Shown piece by piece: positions 8,363 to 16,670 of a DNA stretch of 42,238 bases. Within the stretch, counting starts at the first letter, position 1. Every line of letters begins with the position of its first letter. The DNA comes from Planctomycetaceae bacterium. Its GTDB lineage: Bacteria > Planctomycetota > Planctomycetia > Pirellulales > Pirellulaceae. Position numbers and translations under genes: made by a program. The stretch spans positions 1-42,238 of the forward strand of contig JAAYDI010000004.1 of NCBI GenBank assembly GCA_012729315.1. The letters run 5' to 3'. Under the pieces are notes generated by a model. It ran no database searches, was not told the DNA's origin, and saw nothing but the letters and a program-made list of their open reading frames with translations.

Positions 8363-8983
8363 ATGTCTGAGGCCGAGTCGGAGTTGTCTCTGGTTGATCG
8401 AGCGGTCGCTGGCGATCGGGTGGCCTTATCGCAGTTACTGCTGCTGCATTTTGACGTATTGCATCGGCACGTGGAATCCCGCATCTCGCAGCAGTTACAG
8501 GGATTGATACGGGCGGACGACATTCTGCAACAGACGTTTGTGCGGGCGGCTCAGGCGATCGGCACGTTCCGGCCGCGGCGCAGGGGCGCGTTTCGCGCCT
8601 GGCTGCGGACGATTGCGGACAATCTGGTCCGGGACGCTGAGAAGCGTCGTCGCCGCGAGCGGCGTCTGCCGGCGCGACCTGTGTCGCAGCCGGCGCTGTC
8701 GGGCACGCTGCCGGGCGTGTTGGAGCAGTTGGCGGGCTCGACGACCTCCCCCAGCCGCCGCTATGCGCGGGGGGAGGCGGTGCGGACGATGCAGGCGGCG
8801 CTGTCGGGGCTGCCGGCCGACCAGCGTGACGTGCTGAGGCGGCGGTACCTGCAGGGTCAGTCCTTCGACGAGATTGCCGCGGCGACCGGGCGGACGCACG
8901 ATGCGGTGCGCGGCCTGTGCTATCGCGCGCGCCAGAACGTGCGTGCGATGATGGGCCGGTCTTCGTTGTACTTCACCAGTTAG
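8363..8983 (+). CDS. ECF-type RNA polymerase sigma factor
   Basis: This 206-residue protein directs RNA polymerase to a specific promoter set. Region 2 is seen as DDILQQTFVRAAQAIGTFRP followed by FRAWLRTIADNLVRDAEKRR, the usual helix for -10 recognition. Region 4 contains LSGLPADQRDVLRRRYLQG, then FDEIAAATGRTHDAVRGL, the helix-turn-helix for the -35 element. An arginine-rich linker separates the two. The start at 8363 (ATG TCT GAG) fits the normal beginning of region 2; codons upstream look non-coding. The kinase gene begins immediately after, so the two are almost surely co-transcribed. Planctomycetes are known to pair ECF factors with Ser/Thr kinases in place of a classic anti-sigma factor, and no anti-sigma gene is seen here. 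Confidence 0.9.
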   Translation: MSEAESELSLVDRAVAGDRVALSQLLLLHFDVLHRHVESRISQQLQGLIRADDILQQTFVRAAQAIGTFRPRRRGAFRAWLRTIADNLVRDAEKRRRRERRLPARPVSQPALSGTLPGVLEQLAGSTTSPSRRYARGEAVRTMQAALSGLPADQRDVLRRRYLQGQSFDEIAAATGRTHDAVRGLCYRARQNVRAMMGRSSLYFTS

Positions 8984-9012
8984 CAATGCGCGGCTCGGGG
9001 GCGCGGCGTTTC

Positions 9013-12000
9013 ATGTCCACGACATCCTCGCACAACCGGCAGATCACCGGGCGCGCGGCCGCGATTCGGCGCGTCGTGTTTGAGGTTGCGCGGCAGCGAA
9101 CGGAAGGGCTGGCGATCCCGGATGCGGAGGTCCTGGCGCGACATGCCGATCTGCTGCCGGAGCTGGCCGAGGAGCTGTGGAAACTCGACCGCATCCACGA
9201 GGCGTTGCAGGAGTGCGACGAGCAGCTGTACCGGCTGGCCTGGGAACGTTTTGCAGCCGACTCGCGGCAGGCCCGCGAAGGGGGCGCGGAGACGGGCGAC
9301 GTTGATCGTGAGGATGCCGACACCGAACGCGTGGCGGAGTTGTTCGCCATGCTCGGGCGCTACCGGGTGCTGGGCCTGTTGGGAGAAGGTGGCTTTGCCC
9401 GGGTCTACCACGCGACCGACGAGGAGTTACGGCGGGACGTTGCCATCAAAGTGCCGCATTGGCGGCGCGGTGCCGATCCGGACGCGATGGACGCGTACTG
9501 GGCGGAGGCCCGCATCGTCGCCTCACTGGATCACGCGGCGATCGTGCCGGTGTACGATGTCGGCCGGACGCGCGACGGGCACTGCTACGTGGTCTCGAAG
9601 CTGATTCGCGGCGAGAATCTGGCGGCGCGGATCTGGCGTTCCCGGCTGTCGCTGGAGGAGGCGGTACAGATTGTGGTCGTCGTCGCCGACGCGCTGCATG
9701 CCGCGCACGCGCGGGGCCTGGTACACCGTGACGTGAAGCCGGCCAACATCCTGCTCGATGCGCGGGGCCGTCCCTATGTCGTCGATTTCGGACTGGCACT
9801 GACCGCGGGAGATGCGGCGGACCGGCGGAGCTTTGCGGGAACGCCCGGCTACATGAGTCCGGAGCAGGCGCGGGGGGAAGCGCACCGGGTCGACGCGCGT
9901 TCGGACATCTTCAGTCTGGGGGTCGTGTTCTACGAGTTGCTCACAGGGCGGCGGCCGTTTGTGGCGGACTCGTACGAGGCGCTGCTCGACCAGGTGCTGT
10001 GGGAGGACCCGATTCCGCCGCGCGGTGTGGACGAGTCGATTCCTGAGGAGCTGGAGCGCATCTGTCTGAAGGCGCTCTCCAAACGCGCGGCGGACCGCTA
10101 CGCCGACGCCTGGCAGATGGTGGACGACCTGCGGCACTATACGGAGTCGGCGCGGCAGGTCGAGGGTGCCGCGGCCACTGCCGGCCGGGCTCCGGTGCCC
10201 GGCGACGAGCTGGTCAGCCAGCCGCCGCCCAAGGTGATTCCCAAAGGGCTCCGCTCGTTCGATGCCAAGGATGCCGACTACTATCTTGGCCTGGTGCCGG
10301 GCCCCCGGGATCGCAACGGGCTGCCCGAGTCGATTCGGCAGTGGAAGTCGCGCATCGAAACGACCGACGCGTCGGAAGCGTTTGCCGTCGGGTTGCTTTA
10401 CGGGCCGTCGGGATGCGGCAAGTCGTCGCTGGTCCGTGCCGGGCTGCTGCCGCGCCTGTCACACAAAGTGCGTGTCATCTGCTTCGATGCGACGGCAGAG
10501 GAGACGGAGAACCAGTTGCAGCACCGCATCGAGCAGCAGTTCATCCCGGAGGGGCCGGGAGGCAGTCTGGCGGAGGAGTTGGCGAGCATTCGCAGCGGAT
10601 GTGGTCTGGCTCGCGGCGACAAGCTGCTGCTGGTGATCGATCAGTTCGAGCAGTGGCTGCACGGCAAGAGCGACAAGGATCGCCGGGAACTGCTGGCGGC
10701 GCTGCGGCAGTGCGACGGTGTGCGGCTGCAGTGCCTGCTGCTGGTCCGCGATGACTTCTGGCTGGCCATCGGGCGATTCATGGCCGATCTGGAAATCGAC
10801 CTGGTTCCGGGTCACAACGCGGCACTGGTCGATCTGTTCGACCGGACTCACGCCCGCAAAGTGCTGGCGGAACTCGGCCGCGCCTACGGGCGGCTGCCGG
10901 ACGATCTGCGGACGCTCGAACCGCGGCAGGAGGCGTTCCTGAAGAAGGCGATCGGATCGCTGGCGCAGGAGGATCGGGTGGTGCCGGTGCGGCTGGCGCT
11001 GTTTACCGAGATGGTCAAGGACAAGGTCTGGTCACCCGAGACGCTCCGCGCGCTGGGGGGTGCCGAAGGGGTCGGGGTGGCGTTCCTGGAGGAGACGTTC
11101 AGTGCGCGGAGTGCGAATCCGCGGTATCGCATGCACCTGCGCGCGGTGCGCGCGGTGCTGGGTGCCCTGCTGCCCGCCCGCGGCGCCGACATTCGCGGCC
11201 GCGTCAGCTCGAACACCGAACTGCTCGACATCTCCGGCTACGGGAAGAAGCCGCGCGCATTCAAGGAGCTGATGCGGATCCTGGACAGCGAGACGCGCCT
11301 GCTCACCCCGACCGACCTGGACGCCATCGACACGCGCGACTTGAGCACGACGCCGGGGTCGCGCTACTACCAGCTGACCCACGACTATCTGGTCCCCTCG
11401 CTGCGACAATGGCTCACGGAGAAGCAGCGTTCCACGCGCAGCGGGCGGCTAGAACTGCGACTGGAAGAACGCTCGCGATTGTGGAATGCCAGTCCGGAAC
11501 GGCGGCAGCTCCCGTCGCTGCTGGAATGGGTGTTTATCCGGCTCTGGACGCGCCCCGCCCGCTGGACGCTGCCCCAGCGCCGCGTGATGCGTGCGGCGGG
11601 ACGCCGTCACCTGCGGTCCCTGGCGATCGCCGCCACCCTGGCGCTGGTGATTCTGACGGCCGATTCGGACGTGATGGCCCCGCTCCGCGAGCTGTTCATC
11701 CATCTGCGCGCACGCAGCACGGTGGCCTTGCTGGCGCTCGGGATGGACAACCACGTCTGGCCGCTGTTGCAGCACAGCGACGACCCCTCCACGCGGACCG
11801 CGGTCCTGCACGGACTCTCGCCCCTGGTGACGAATCCCGAAGAGATCGTCAAGAAAGCGCAATCGCAGGCGGACGTGGGAATTCGCCGCGCCATGATCCT
11901 GGCGGCCGGTCATCTGGTCGGACCGCTCGAGGCCCGGCCGGACCGCTTCGCGGCGCTGGGCGAGGACAGCCCGCTGGTAACCACGTTGCTGCAATGGTAC

Positions 12001-12897
12001 CGCGACGACCCCGATCCGGGCACGCATGCAGCGGTGGCCTGGACCCTGCAGTTTTATCGGCGGGAGGCGGAGATGGCCCGCGCCGACCGCGAGCTGGCCT
12101 CCGTGCGGCCACTGGGTGATCGGCAGTGGCTGGTCACGCCACACGGCCACACGCTGGTGATTATTCCGGGGCCGACGCAGTTCATGATGGGGGCGCCGCA
12201 GAGGGAATCCGGCCGCGCAGGCAACGAGCCGTATCACAGCCAGCGGATCCGCCACAGCTACTGTCTGGCCAGTTGCGAAACCACGGTCGAACAGTTCGAC
12301 GAGTTCCTGCGCGCGGCGCGCGATACACTCTCAGATCCCATGGACACGGGCGGCACGCCCCGGCATGTGCCGCGCAGCGGCGTGACATGGTACGCCGCCG
12401 CTGCTTACTGCAACTGGCTCAGCCAGCGGGAGGAAATTCCGGCGGACCAGTGGTGCTACCGCCCCAACTCCGACGGCTTGTACGGACCGGGCATGGAGAC
12501 CGTCGCGGACTATCTGGATCGGCGAGGTTATCGACTGCCCACGGAATCCGAGTGGGAGTTCGCCTGCCGCGCGGGAACTGCCAGCAGCCGTTACTTCGGC
12601 AACACCGCGTCGTGGCTGGGCTGGTATGCCGTATTCCGTGCCAACGCCGAGGGACAGATCCAGCGGGGAGGGACCCGCAAACCGAACGACTTCGGGCTGT
12701 TTGACATGCTGGGCAACGTGTCCGAGTGGTGCCAGGACGATTACGGCGTCGTGGCCGCCGGGGGCGCGAGCAAGGTGATTCGGGGCGGATCGGCCGCAGA
12801 TCCGCCAGAACGGCTGCGGTCGGCGGCACGCGACCAACGCGCTCCCGGCCAGGGCGACGGGACGGTGGGCTTCCGCGTCGCCCGCAGCAACCTGTAA
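9013..12897 (+). CDS. Ser/Thr kinase - NTPase - transmembrane - FGE-like (CLec) receptor
   Basis: This is a 1294-residue multidomain signalling protein. After an alpha-helical N-terminus (1-110) comes a Hanks-type kinase (115-380) with LGEGGFARVY, AIKVP (Lys146), HRDVKPAN (Asp240, Lys242, Asn245), DFG (258) and GYMSPEQARG, so it should be active. A novel-STAND-type NTPase follows: Walker A GPSGCGKSS (464-472) and Walker B LLLVIDQFEQ (Asp543). A hydrophobic helix near 867-886 suggests one membrane crossing. The C-terminal ~270 residues are a formylglycine-enzyme-like fold (RLPTESEWEFACRAG, LFDMLGNVSEW, VIRGGS, VGFRVARS), but the RGGS motif is not followed by the catalytic cysteine pair of true FGE enzymes, so it is probably a ligand-binding CLec domain. 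ATG 8986 is an alternative start, two bases after the sigma stop. Confidence 0.85.
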   Translation: MSTTSSHNRQITGRAAAIRRVVFEVARQRTEGLAIPDAEVLARHADLLPELAEELWKLDRIHEALQECDEQLYRLAWERFAADSRQAREGGAETGDVDREDADTERVAELFAMLGRYRVLGLLGEGGFARVYHATDEELRRDVAIKVPHWRRGADPDAMDAYWAEARIVASLDHAAIVPVYDVGRTRDGHCYVVSKLIRGENLAARIWRSRLSLEEAVQIVVVVADALHAAHARGLVHRDVKPANILLDARGRPYVVDFGLALTAGDAADRRSFAGTPGYMSPEQARGEAHRVDARSDIFSLGVVFYELLTGRRPFVADSYEALLDQVLWEDPIPPRGVDESIPEELERICLKALSKRAADRYADAWQMVDDLRHYTESARQVEGAAATAGRAPVPGDELVSQPPPKVIPKGLRSFDAKDADYYLGLVPGPRDRNGLPESIRQWKSRIETTDASEAFAVGLLYGPSGCGKSSLVRAGLLPRLSHKVRVICFDATAEETENQLQHRIEQQFIPEGPGGSLAEELASIRSGCGLARGDKLLLVIDQFEQWLHGKSDKDRRELLAALRQCDGVRLQCLLLVRDDFWLAIGRFMADLEIDLVPGHNAALVDLFDRTHARKVLAELGRAYGRLPDDLRTLEPRQEAFLKKAIGSLAQEDRVVPVRLALFTEMVKDKVWSPETLRALGGAEGVGVAFLEETFSARSANPRYRMHLRAVRAVLGALLPARGADIRGRVSSNTELLDISGYGKKPRAFKELMRILDSETRLLTPTDLDAIDTRDLSTTPGSRYYQLTHDYLVPSLRQWLTEKQRSTRSGRLELRLEERSRLWNASPERRQLPSLLEWVFIRLWTRPARWTLPQRRVMRAAGRRHLRSLAIAATLALVILTADSDVMAPLRELFIHLRARSTVALLALGMDNHVWPLLQHSDDPSTRTAVLHGLSPLVTNPEEIVKKAQSQADVGIRRAMILAAGHLVGPLEARPDRFAALGEDSPLVTTLLQWYRDDPDPGTHAAVAWTLQFYRREAEMARADRELASVRPLGDRQWLVTPHGHTLVIIPGPTQFMMGAPQRESGRAGNEPYHSQRIRHSYCLASCETTVEQFDEFLRAARDTLSDPMDTGGTPRHVPRSGVTWYAAAAYCNWLSQREEIPADQWCYRPNSDGLYGPGMETVADYLDRRGYRLPTESEWEFACRAGTASSRYFGNTASWLGWYAVFRANAEGQIQRGGTRKPNDFGLFDMLGNVSEWCQDDYGVVAAGGASKVIRGGSAADPPERLRSAARDQRAPGQGDGTVGFRVARSNL

Positions 12898-12964
12898 CAG
12901 CGGCCTGCCAATGCCTGTCTGGCACGGCAAGCCGGTCCTCCGCGACGGCGTGCCGCGGCCGCAC

Positions 12965-13879
12965 TCAATAATACAAATACTTCTTGAGAGGTAACTTGCC
13001 GTCTGCCCGATTGGCCAGCTGCTGCAGTACCCGTAGGTCCATCATTTGGGCGAGGAACTGCACGCTGGAGTCGCCGAACGCAGCAAGGACGCCGGCGGGG
13101 TGGCGGCTGCTGAAGCCACCTACGGACAGCACCGGATCGACCGGAGCGGCGCTCTGCGCATCTTCTTCGTCCAGCGGGATCTGCCCCGGGTACATGGCAA
13201 GACGCTCCGGCTTCAAGGCCGCATTGATCGGCGTGCCTGTGTTGCGGAGCGTGGATCGGGTCCCCGACATGTAGCCCAGGTCGGGCTGGACATCCTCGTC
13301 CTCGCCCCTCGGGTCCAGGAGTTTCTCGGAGATGAACAGTGTGTGCGAGAGGCCGTCCGTGACGTCCAGAGTACGCACCGAGCTATTGAGGAAGAATACG
13401 CCACGGTTGTCCGTGTTGATCGGCGCGTCGACGTCGTGGTGGCACCCCGCGTAGCTCGTCAGCCCGAGGTCGCCATTCCTGGCCACGTCAGACGGGCAGG
13501 TCAACACGGCAATCGGGACCTCCCGAGCGGGCAGATTCCTGTCGTCGTAGACACCCACGGTGAAATCCACGTGGTTGTACACGACCTGTTCCTCGAGGTA
13601 AGGCAGAAGCTGTGTGAGCCAGTTGTGGTGGTACCCCTCCGGCACGTTCCGGATAGGACCGGTGTCGTTCACCGTACCGGGCGGATAGGTGCGAAAGGTC
13701 AATTCGTAGTTCTGGATTGCCAGACTCAACTGGCAGAGGTTATTCGCACACTGCATCCTGCGTGCGGCTTCGCGCGCGGACTGGACCGCGGGCAGCAGGA
13801 GGGCCACCAACACGCCAATGATGGCGATCACCACCAGTAATTCGACCAATGTGAAACCTGTCCGGTGCCTGGATTGCAT
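12965..13879 (-). CDS. DUF1559-type prepilin (major pseudopilin-like)
   Basis: This 304-residue protein is a type IV pilin-like subunit of the kind greatly expanded in planctomycetes. The N-terminus [19 protein letters not shown] is a class III signal: cleavage after Gly8 with N-methylation of Phe9, then a hydrophobic helix used for assembly. [19 protein letters not shown] leads into the DUF1559 globular domain ([12 protein letters not shown]). The usual C-terminal H-X9-DG signature is here H-X9-DS, in [19 protein letters not shown] chose ATG 13879 because GGAG lies seven bases before it and the leader is of normal length; longer in-frame starts run into the upstream gene. It is the last gene of the F-protein/pseudopilin operon, 32 bp after the PilX-like gene, and is convergent with the kinase receptor gene. 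Confidence 0.88.
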   Translation of the reverse strand: MQSRHRTGFTLVELLVVIAIIGVLVALLLPAVQSAREAARRMQCANNLCQLSLAIQNYELTFRTYPPGTVNDTGPIRNVPEGYHHNWLTQLLPYLEEQVVYNHVDFTVGVYDDRNLPAREVPIAVLTCPSDVARNGDLGLTSYAGCHHDVDAPINTDNRGVFFLNSSVRTLDVTDGLSHTLFISEKLLDPRGEDEDVQPDLGYMSGTRSTLRNTGTPINAALKPERLAMYPGQIPLDEEDAQSAAPVDPVLSVGGFSSRHPAGVLAAFGDSSVQFLAQMMDLRVLQQLANRADGKLPLKKYLYY

Positions 13880-13911
13880 GGTTGATCTCCGAGAGCTTTG
13901 GTTCCTGGAAG

Positions 13912-14382
13912 TCATGGATGCACGACCTGTGCGACGAACAGGGTTCGTACACACAGTACGGGATTGTTCGGCGTAGTTGGCAAACGGGACTCGACGTGGA
14001 CCGTCCATCCGTCCTGCGGCTCCGCTGCTGGAGTGACTTGGATGACCACCACAGCAGGCGAACTGGATCCCAGCAGTTCGGCTGGAACATCCCAGGTCTC
14101 ACCGGTGTATGCGGGTGACGACCGCAGGTTGTGGATGGCGCGTTGCACGGCCGATTCAGCGAGCCAGAAGGACTGCTGCTCGCATCCAGCCAGGTCGGTC
14201 TGATGGTGCTGCAGCAGGGTGGCCTTGGCCAGAACGGTGGCGAGCATGAGCGCGACGGCAATGCATACGAGTGCTGCCGCGAGGATCAGGCCGCGGCGCC
14301 GGGCCATGCGATGCGGTCGCCGCGCGGGCCGGGAGCGGCCCGGTCTGTGGGTGCGCGGATTCTTCACCGGCAGGGAGCTCAT
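13912..14382 (-). CDS. PilX/GspK-like minor pseudopilin
   Basis: This 156-residue protein has a basic N-terminus ([11 protein letters not shown]) and a single hydrophobic helix ([20 protein letters not shown]), then [20 protein letters not shown]. The WLAES-x-x-xRA motif after the membrane helix is typical of PilX/GspK-type minor pseudopilins, which cap or initiate pseudopilus fibres. A classical FTLxE prepilin site is not present, as in many PilX relatives. Its ATG overlaps the stop of the gene before it (ATGA at 14379-14382), showing translational coupling. The protein is shorter than GspK (usually about 300 residues), so it lacks the large GspK head domain. Function is inferred from motif and position. 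Confidence 0.65.
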   Translation of the reverse strand: MSSLPVKNPRTHRPGRSRPARRPHRMARRRGLILAAALVCIAVALMLATVLAKATLLQHHQTDLAGCEQQSFWLAESAVQRAIHNLRSSPAYTGETWDVPAELLGSSSPAVVVIQVTPAAEPQDGWTVHVESRLPTTPNNPVLCVRTLFVAQVVHP

Positions 14383-14948
14383 GGCATCTCCTCCGTTTCA
14401 GCGACGGGCTTGATGGTGGATGATGACGGCAGGAGTCCCAGCACGGCGTCCACGCGCAGGGGTGGCACGTCGTGGCTGGCGGCACGCGGGGCGCTGGCCA
14501 ACGGCTGCTGCAGGCAGATGGTGACCAGCGGCCGGGACCCGCTGGCGACAATCGACCAGCTGTGCGGGGCGGCCGGGCACACCTGATACGACTCGCGCTG
14601 CCGGACCGCATCGGCCCTGCGCACCAGCCGCTCGATGCAATTGGCCCGCAGGGAATACTCGACGATCTGCTCGTCGCGTTGCTCGTCGAGCAGAGTCAGG
14701 CGGAGGACCGCATCGGGATGACCGGTGTCGGGCGCTGGTGAGGTGACGAATACCTGTGCGAGGTGGGCATCGGCGCGCAACTGCCGCGCGAACCGGATCT
14801 GCTGCGTCCCGTTGCCCAGGCCGGTGTGCGCCCGATCGGCCCCCCGCTGCAGCCCGTGCAGCGTCAGGACGATGGTGGCGAACGTTACCGAGAAACCGGC
14901 CACGGCTGCCAGTAATTCGATGAGCGAATAGCCGCGGCGTGATCTCAT
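14379..14948 (-). CDS. Prepilin-type pseudopilin, GspJ/PilW-like
   Basis: This 189-residue protein begins MRSRRGYSLIELLAAVAGFS, a clear prepilin peptidase site with Gly6/Tyr7 and Glu+5, followed by the assembly helix. The globular part is beta-rich with no familiar domain (QIRFARQLRADAHLAQVF; LRLTLLDEQRDEQIVEYSL), which matches the comparison-type minor pseudopilins GspJ/PilW. I chose ATG 14948 because it gives a short leader and forms an ATGA overlap with the stop of the upstream pseudopilin gene; a longer start at 14978 would add an unlikely leader. It is co-transcribed with the F proteins and neighbouring pseudopilins. Confidence 0.75.
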   Translation of the reverse strand: MRSRRGYSLIELLAAVAGFSVTFATIVLTLHGLQRGADRAHTGLGNGTQQIRFARQLRADAHLAQVFVTSPAPDTGHPDAVLRLTLLDEQRDEQIVEYSLRANCIERLVRRADAVRQRESYQVCPAAPHSWSIVASGSRPLVTICLQQPLASAPRAASHDVPPLRVDAVLGLLPSSSTIKPVAETEEMP

Positions 14949-15376
14949 GGAAGCGTCTCCTGGTTGGGGTACCGCCACGCGACGAGTCGCACCGGGTTGC
15001 TGCGGTGGGTTCCCTGGACCTGCCAGTCGATCCTTACGGTGATCCGCCGGGCGGCAGCATCGGTCGTTTCGGCACTGACATCAATGTCCAAGCTGGCGTC
15101 AGGCAACAGCCGTTGGCAGACGTCCGACAACGTACCGAACGACTCCTGGCCCGGGGTGAGTTCTTCCCAAGGTCGCGCCATGAGCTGTTCCATGATGTTG
15201 CCCGCTTCCAGGCTGGCCACTCGCCGGCATTCCACCGCCCGGCACTGCCGGTTAGCCAACGACATGATCTGGACGCCGCCCACCATGGCGACCGTGGCGA
15301 CGCCGATGGTCACCACCATTTCGGTCATCGAAAAGCCGCCGCGGCGGCACCGGTTATGGATGCAGGTTGTGTTCAT
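14945..15376 (-). CDS. Prepilin-type pseudopilin, GspI/PilV-like
   Basis: This 143-residue protein starts MNTTCIHNRCRRGGFSMTEM and continues VVTIGVATVAMVGGVQIMSL, a class III signal with Gly/Phe cleavage site and Glu+5. The next segment, ASLEAGNIMEQLMARPWEEL, resembles the helix after the pilin spine in PilV/GspI proteins, where AxNxxE-Lxx-PW is common. The longer in-frame reading upstream is rejected because it runs antisense-free but out of frame through the F-protein gene; the ATG at 15376 overlaps the F-protein stop as ATGA. It likely forms the tip complex with the two following minor pseudopilins. Confidence 0.75.
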   Translation of the reverse strand: MNTTCIHNRCRRGGFSMTEMVVTIGVATVAMVGGVQIMSLANRQCRAVECRRVASLEAGNIMEQLMARPWEELTPGQESFGTLSDVCQRLLPDASLDIDVSAETTDAAARRITVRIDWQVQGTHRSNPVRLVAWRYPNQETLP

Positions 15377-16638
15377 GCCAAACCTGATATGAGGTTGAAC
15401 AAGGGCATCACGATACTCAACATCACAAACAGTACGCACAGGGCCAGTCCAAACACGCCCAGCGGGAAGAGAACGCTCAAGACCGCTTGCGCCCGGTGTG
15501 CAGCGCGGCGGACTCTGCTGTCCGCCATCTCGTTCAGCGCCCAGGCCAGGTTGCCGGCCTGCTCCGCAGACCGGAACACGGCGCACTGGGCACGGGACAT
15601 GAAGCGCGCGCGGCGCAGCGCGTCGCACCAGTGCTCTCCGCTGGTGATACGCCGAATCGCCCCATGCAGCCGGCTCCGCGCGCGCGACGCTGGGCAATGG
15701 GTCGCCAACAGCTCCAGGCTTCCCACCAGAGGCCTCTTCTCCCGGACCGTGACGGCGAGCAACTGCTGGATCGACACGGTGTTCAGCGGCGAGAACAGAC
15801 GCCCCACGACGGGCAACAACCGGGCGGACGTGCCGAGAAACCGGAACAGTGCCAGAAAGGCCAGGAGGGCGAGCGCCGCCAGCACCGGCACGCACAAATG
15901 CCAGTAGTTCACCAGCAGACGGGTCGACGAAGTCAGCACCTGCGTAACCCACGGCAATGTCAGGCCACATTCAAGGAAAATCGCCTCCAGGCGGGGGACG
16001 GTCGTGAGCATCAGATAAGACAGGAACAGCGCCATCACGCTGACCAGGCAGCCGAGGTAGAAGAACCTGGCAAAGAGTGTGTCGAACACGCGCTCCAGAT
16101 CGTTCATTTCCTGCATGATCTTCTTGAGCGATTGGCTGAGCGTTCCCGTCTTCTCGCCGACGTCCGCGGCCAGTTGGATTTCGCGGGAGACGAACAGCCT
16201 GGAGCGCGCCATGGCCAGCGACAGGGGCATGGCGGCATCCAGATAGTCCGCCATCAAGCGGGCGCGGTCGGCGAGCCTGCCGCGCCGTTCGTTGGCATAC
16301 GCGCGCGCCGCAGTCTCCAAAGGAATACCCCGCTCGGCAGCTTCGGACAGTGTCCAGATCAGGAAGCGGATCTCGCTGTGCCAATAGCGCAGCAGCCCCA
16401 TCGCCAGCACGTACCCGACGACGATCCAGATGATGGGGGCCAACGCATCGGTCGTCAGCAAGGTGGTCGTGACGATGCCCGTGAGCAGGATCAGCCAGCC
16501 CAGGAAGTACACGCAGCCCGCACCCCACACGTGCCCGGCCGGGCGCCGGGGCTGACGGAGCCACGATGCGGCCCACAGCAGCAGGCATCCGAGCACAATC
16601 AGGGCAGGCGGCACGAAAGCCCAAAACACGACAAACAT
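15373..16638 (-). CDS. Type II secretion F-domain inner-membrane protein (third F paralogue)
   Basis: This 421-residue protein is a GspF/PilC-like platform component. Two hydrophobic segments at the N-terminus (about 5-25 and 42-65, with more to about 85) precede the first F domain, which contains LSEAAERGIPLETAARAYA and VGEKTGTLSQSLKKI. Membrane segments follow (YLGCLVSVMALFLSYLML). The second F domain has LLAVTVREKRPLVGSLELLA and FRSAEQAGNLAWALNEMA and ends in a hydrophobic segment LCVLFVMLSIVMPLFNLI, the typical GspF tail. The canonical N-terminal soluble GspF region is replaced by membrane helices, which is unusual. It is 32 bp behind the second F gene and coupled by ATGA to the first pseudopilin gene. 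Confidence 0.8.
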   Translation of the reverse strand: MFVVFWAFVPPALIVLGCLLLWAASWLRQPRRPAGHVWGAGCVYFLGWLILLTGIVTTTLLTTDALAPIIWIVVGYVLAMGLLRYWHSEIRFLIWTLSEAAERGIPLETAARAYANERRGRLADRARLMADYLDAAMPLSLAMARSRLFVSREIQLAADVGEKTGTLSQSLKKIMQEMNDLERVFDTLFARFFYLGCLVSVMALFLSYLMLTTVPRLEAIFLECGLTLPWVTQVLTSSTRLLVNYWHLCVPVLAALALLAFLALFRFLGTSARLLPVVGRLFSPLNTVSIQQLLAVTVREKRPLVGSLELLATHCPASRARSRLHGAIRRITSGEHWCDALRRARFMSRAQCAVFRSAEQAGNLAWALNEMADSRVRRAAHRAQAVLSVLFPLGVFGLALCVLFVMLSIVMPLFNLISGLA

Positions 16639-16670
16639 GGAGCCACCGTCAATTAGACACGGAAATAAGG

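Noticed and set aside
12898-12964. Bidirectional terminator between convergent genes
   Set aside because: TGCCA/TGGCA half-sites near 12907-12925 are short and have no T-run; too weak to call.
14949-14978. Longer start of the GspJ/PilW-like pseudopilin
   Set aside because: It would place 16 residues before the prepilin cleavage site and break the ATGA coupling with the gene before it.
15377-15970. N-terminal extension of the GspI/PilV-like gene
   Set aside because: That stretch is the out-of-frame shadow of the F-protein gene; the ATG at 15376 gives a proper pilin signal.
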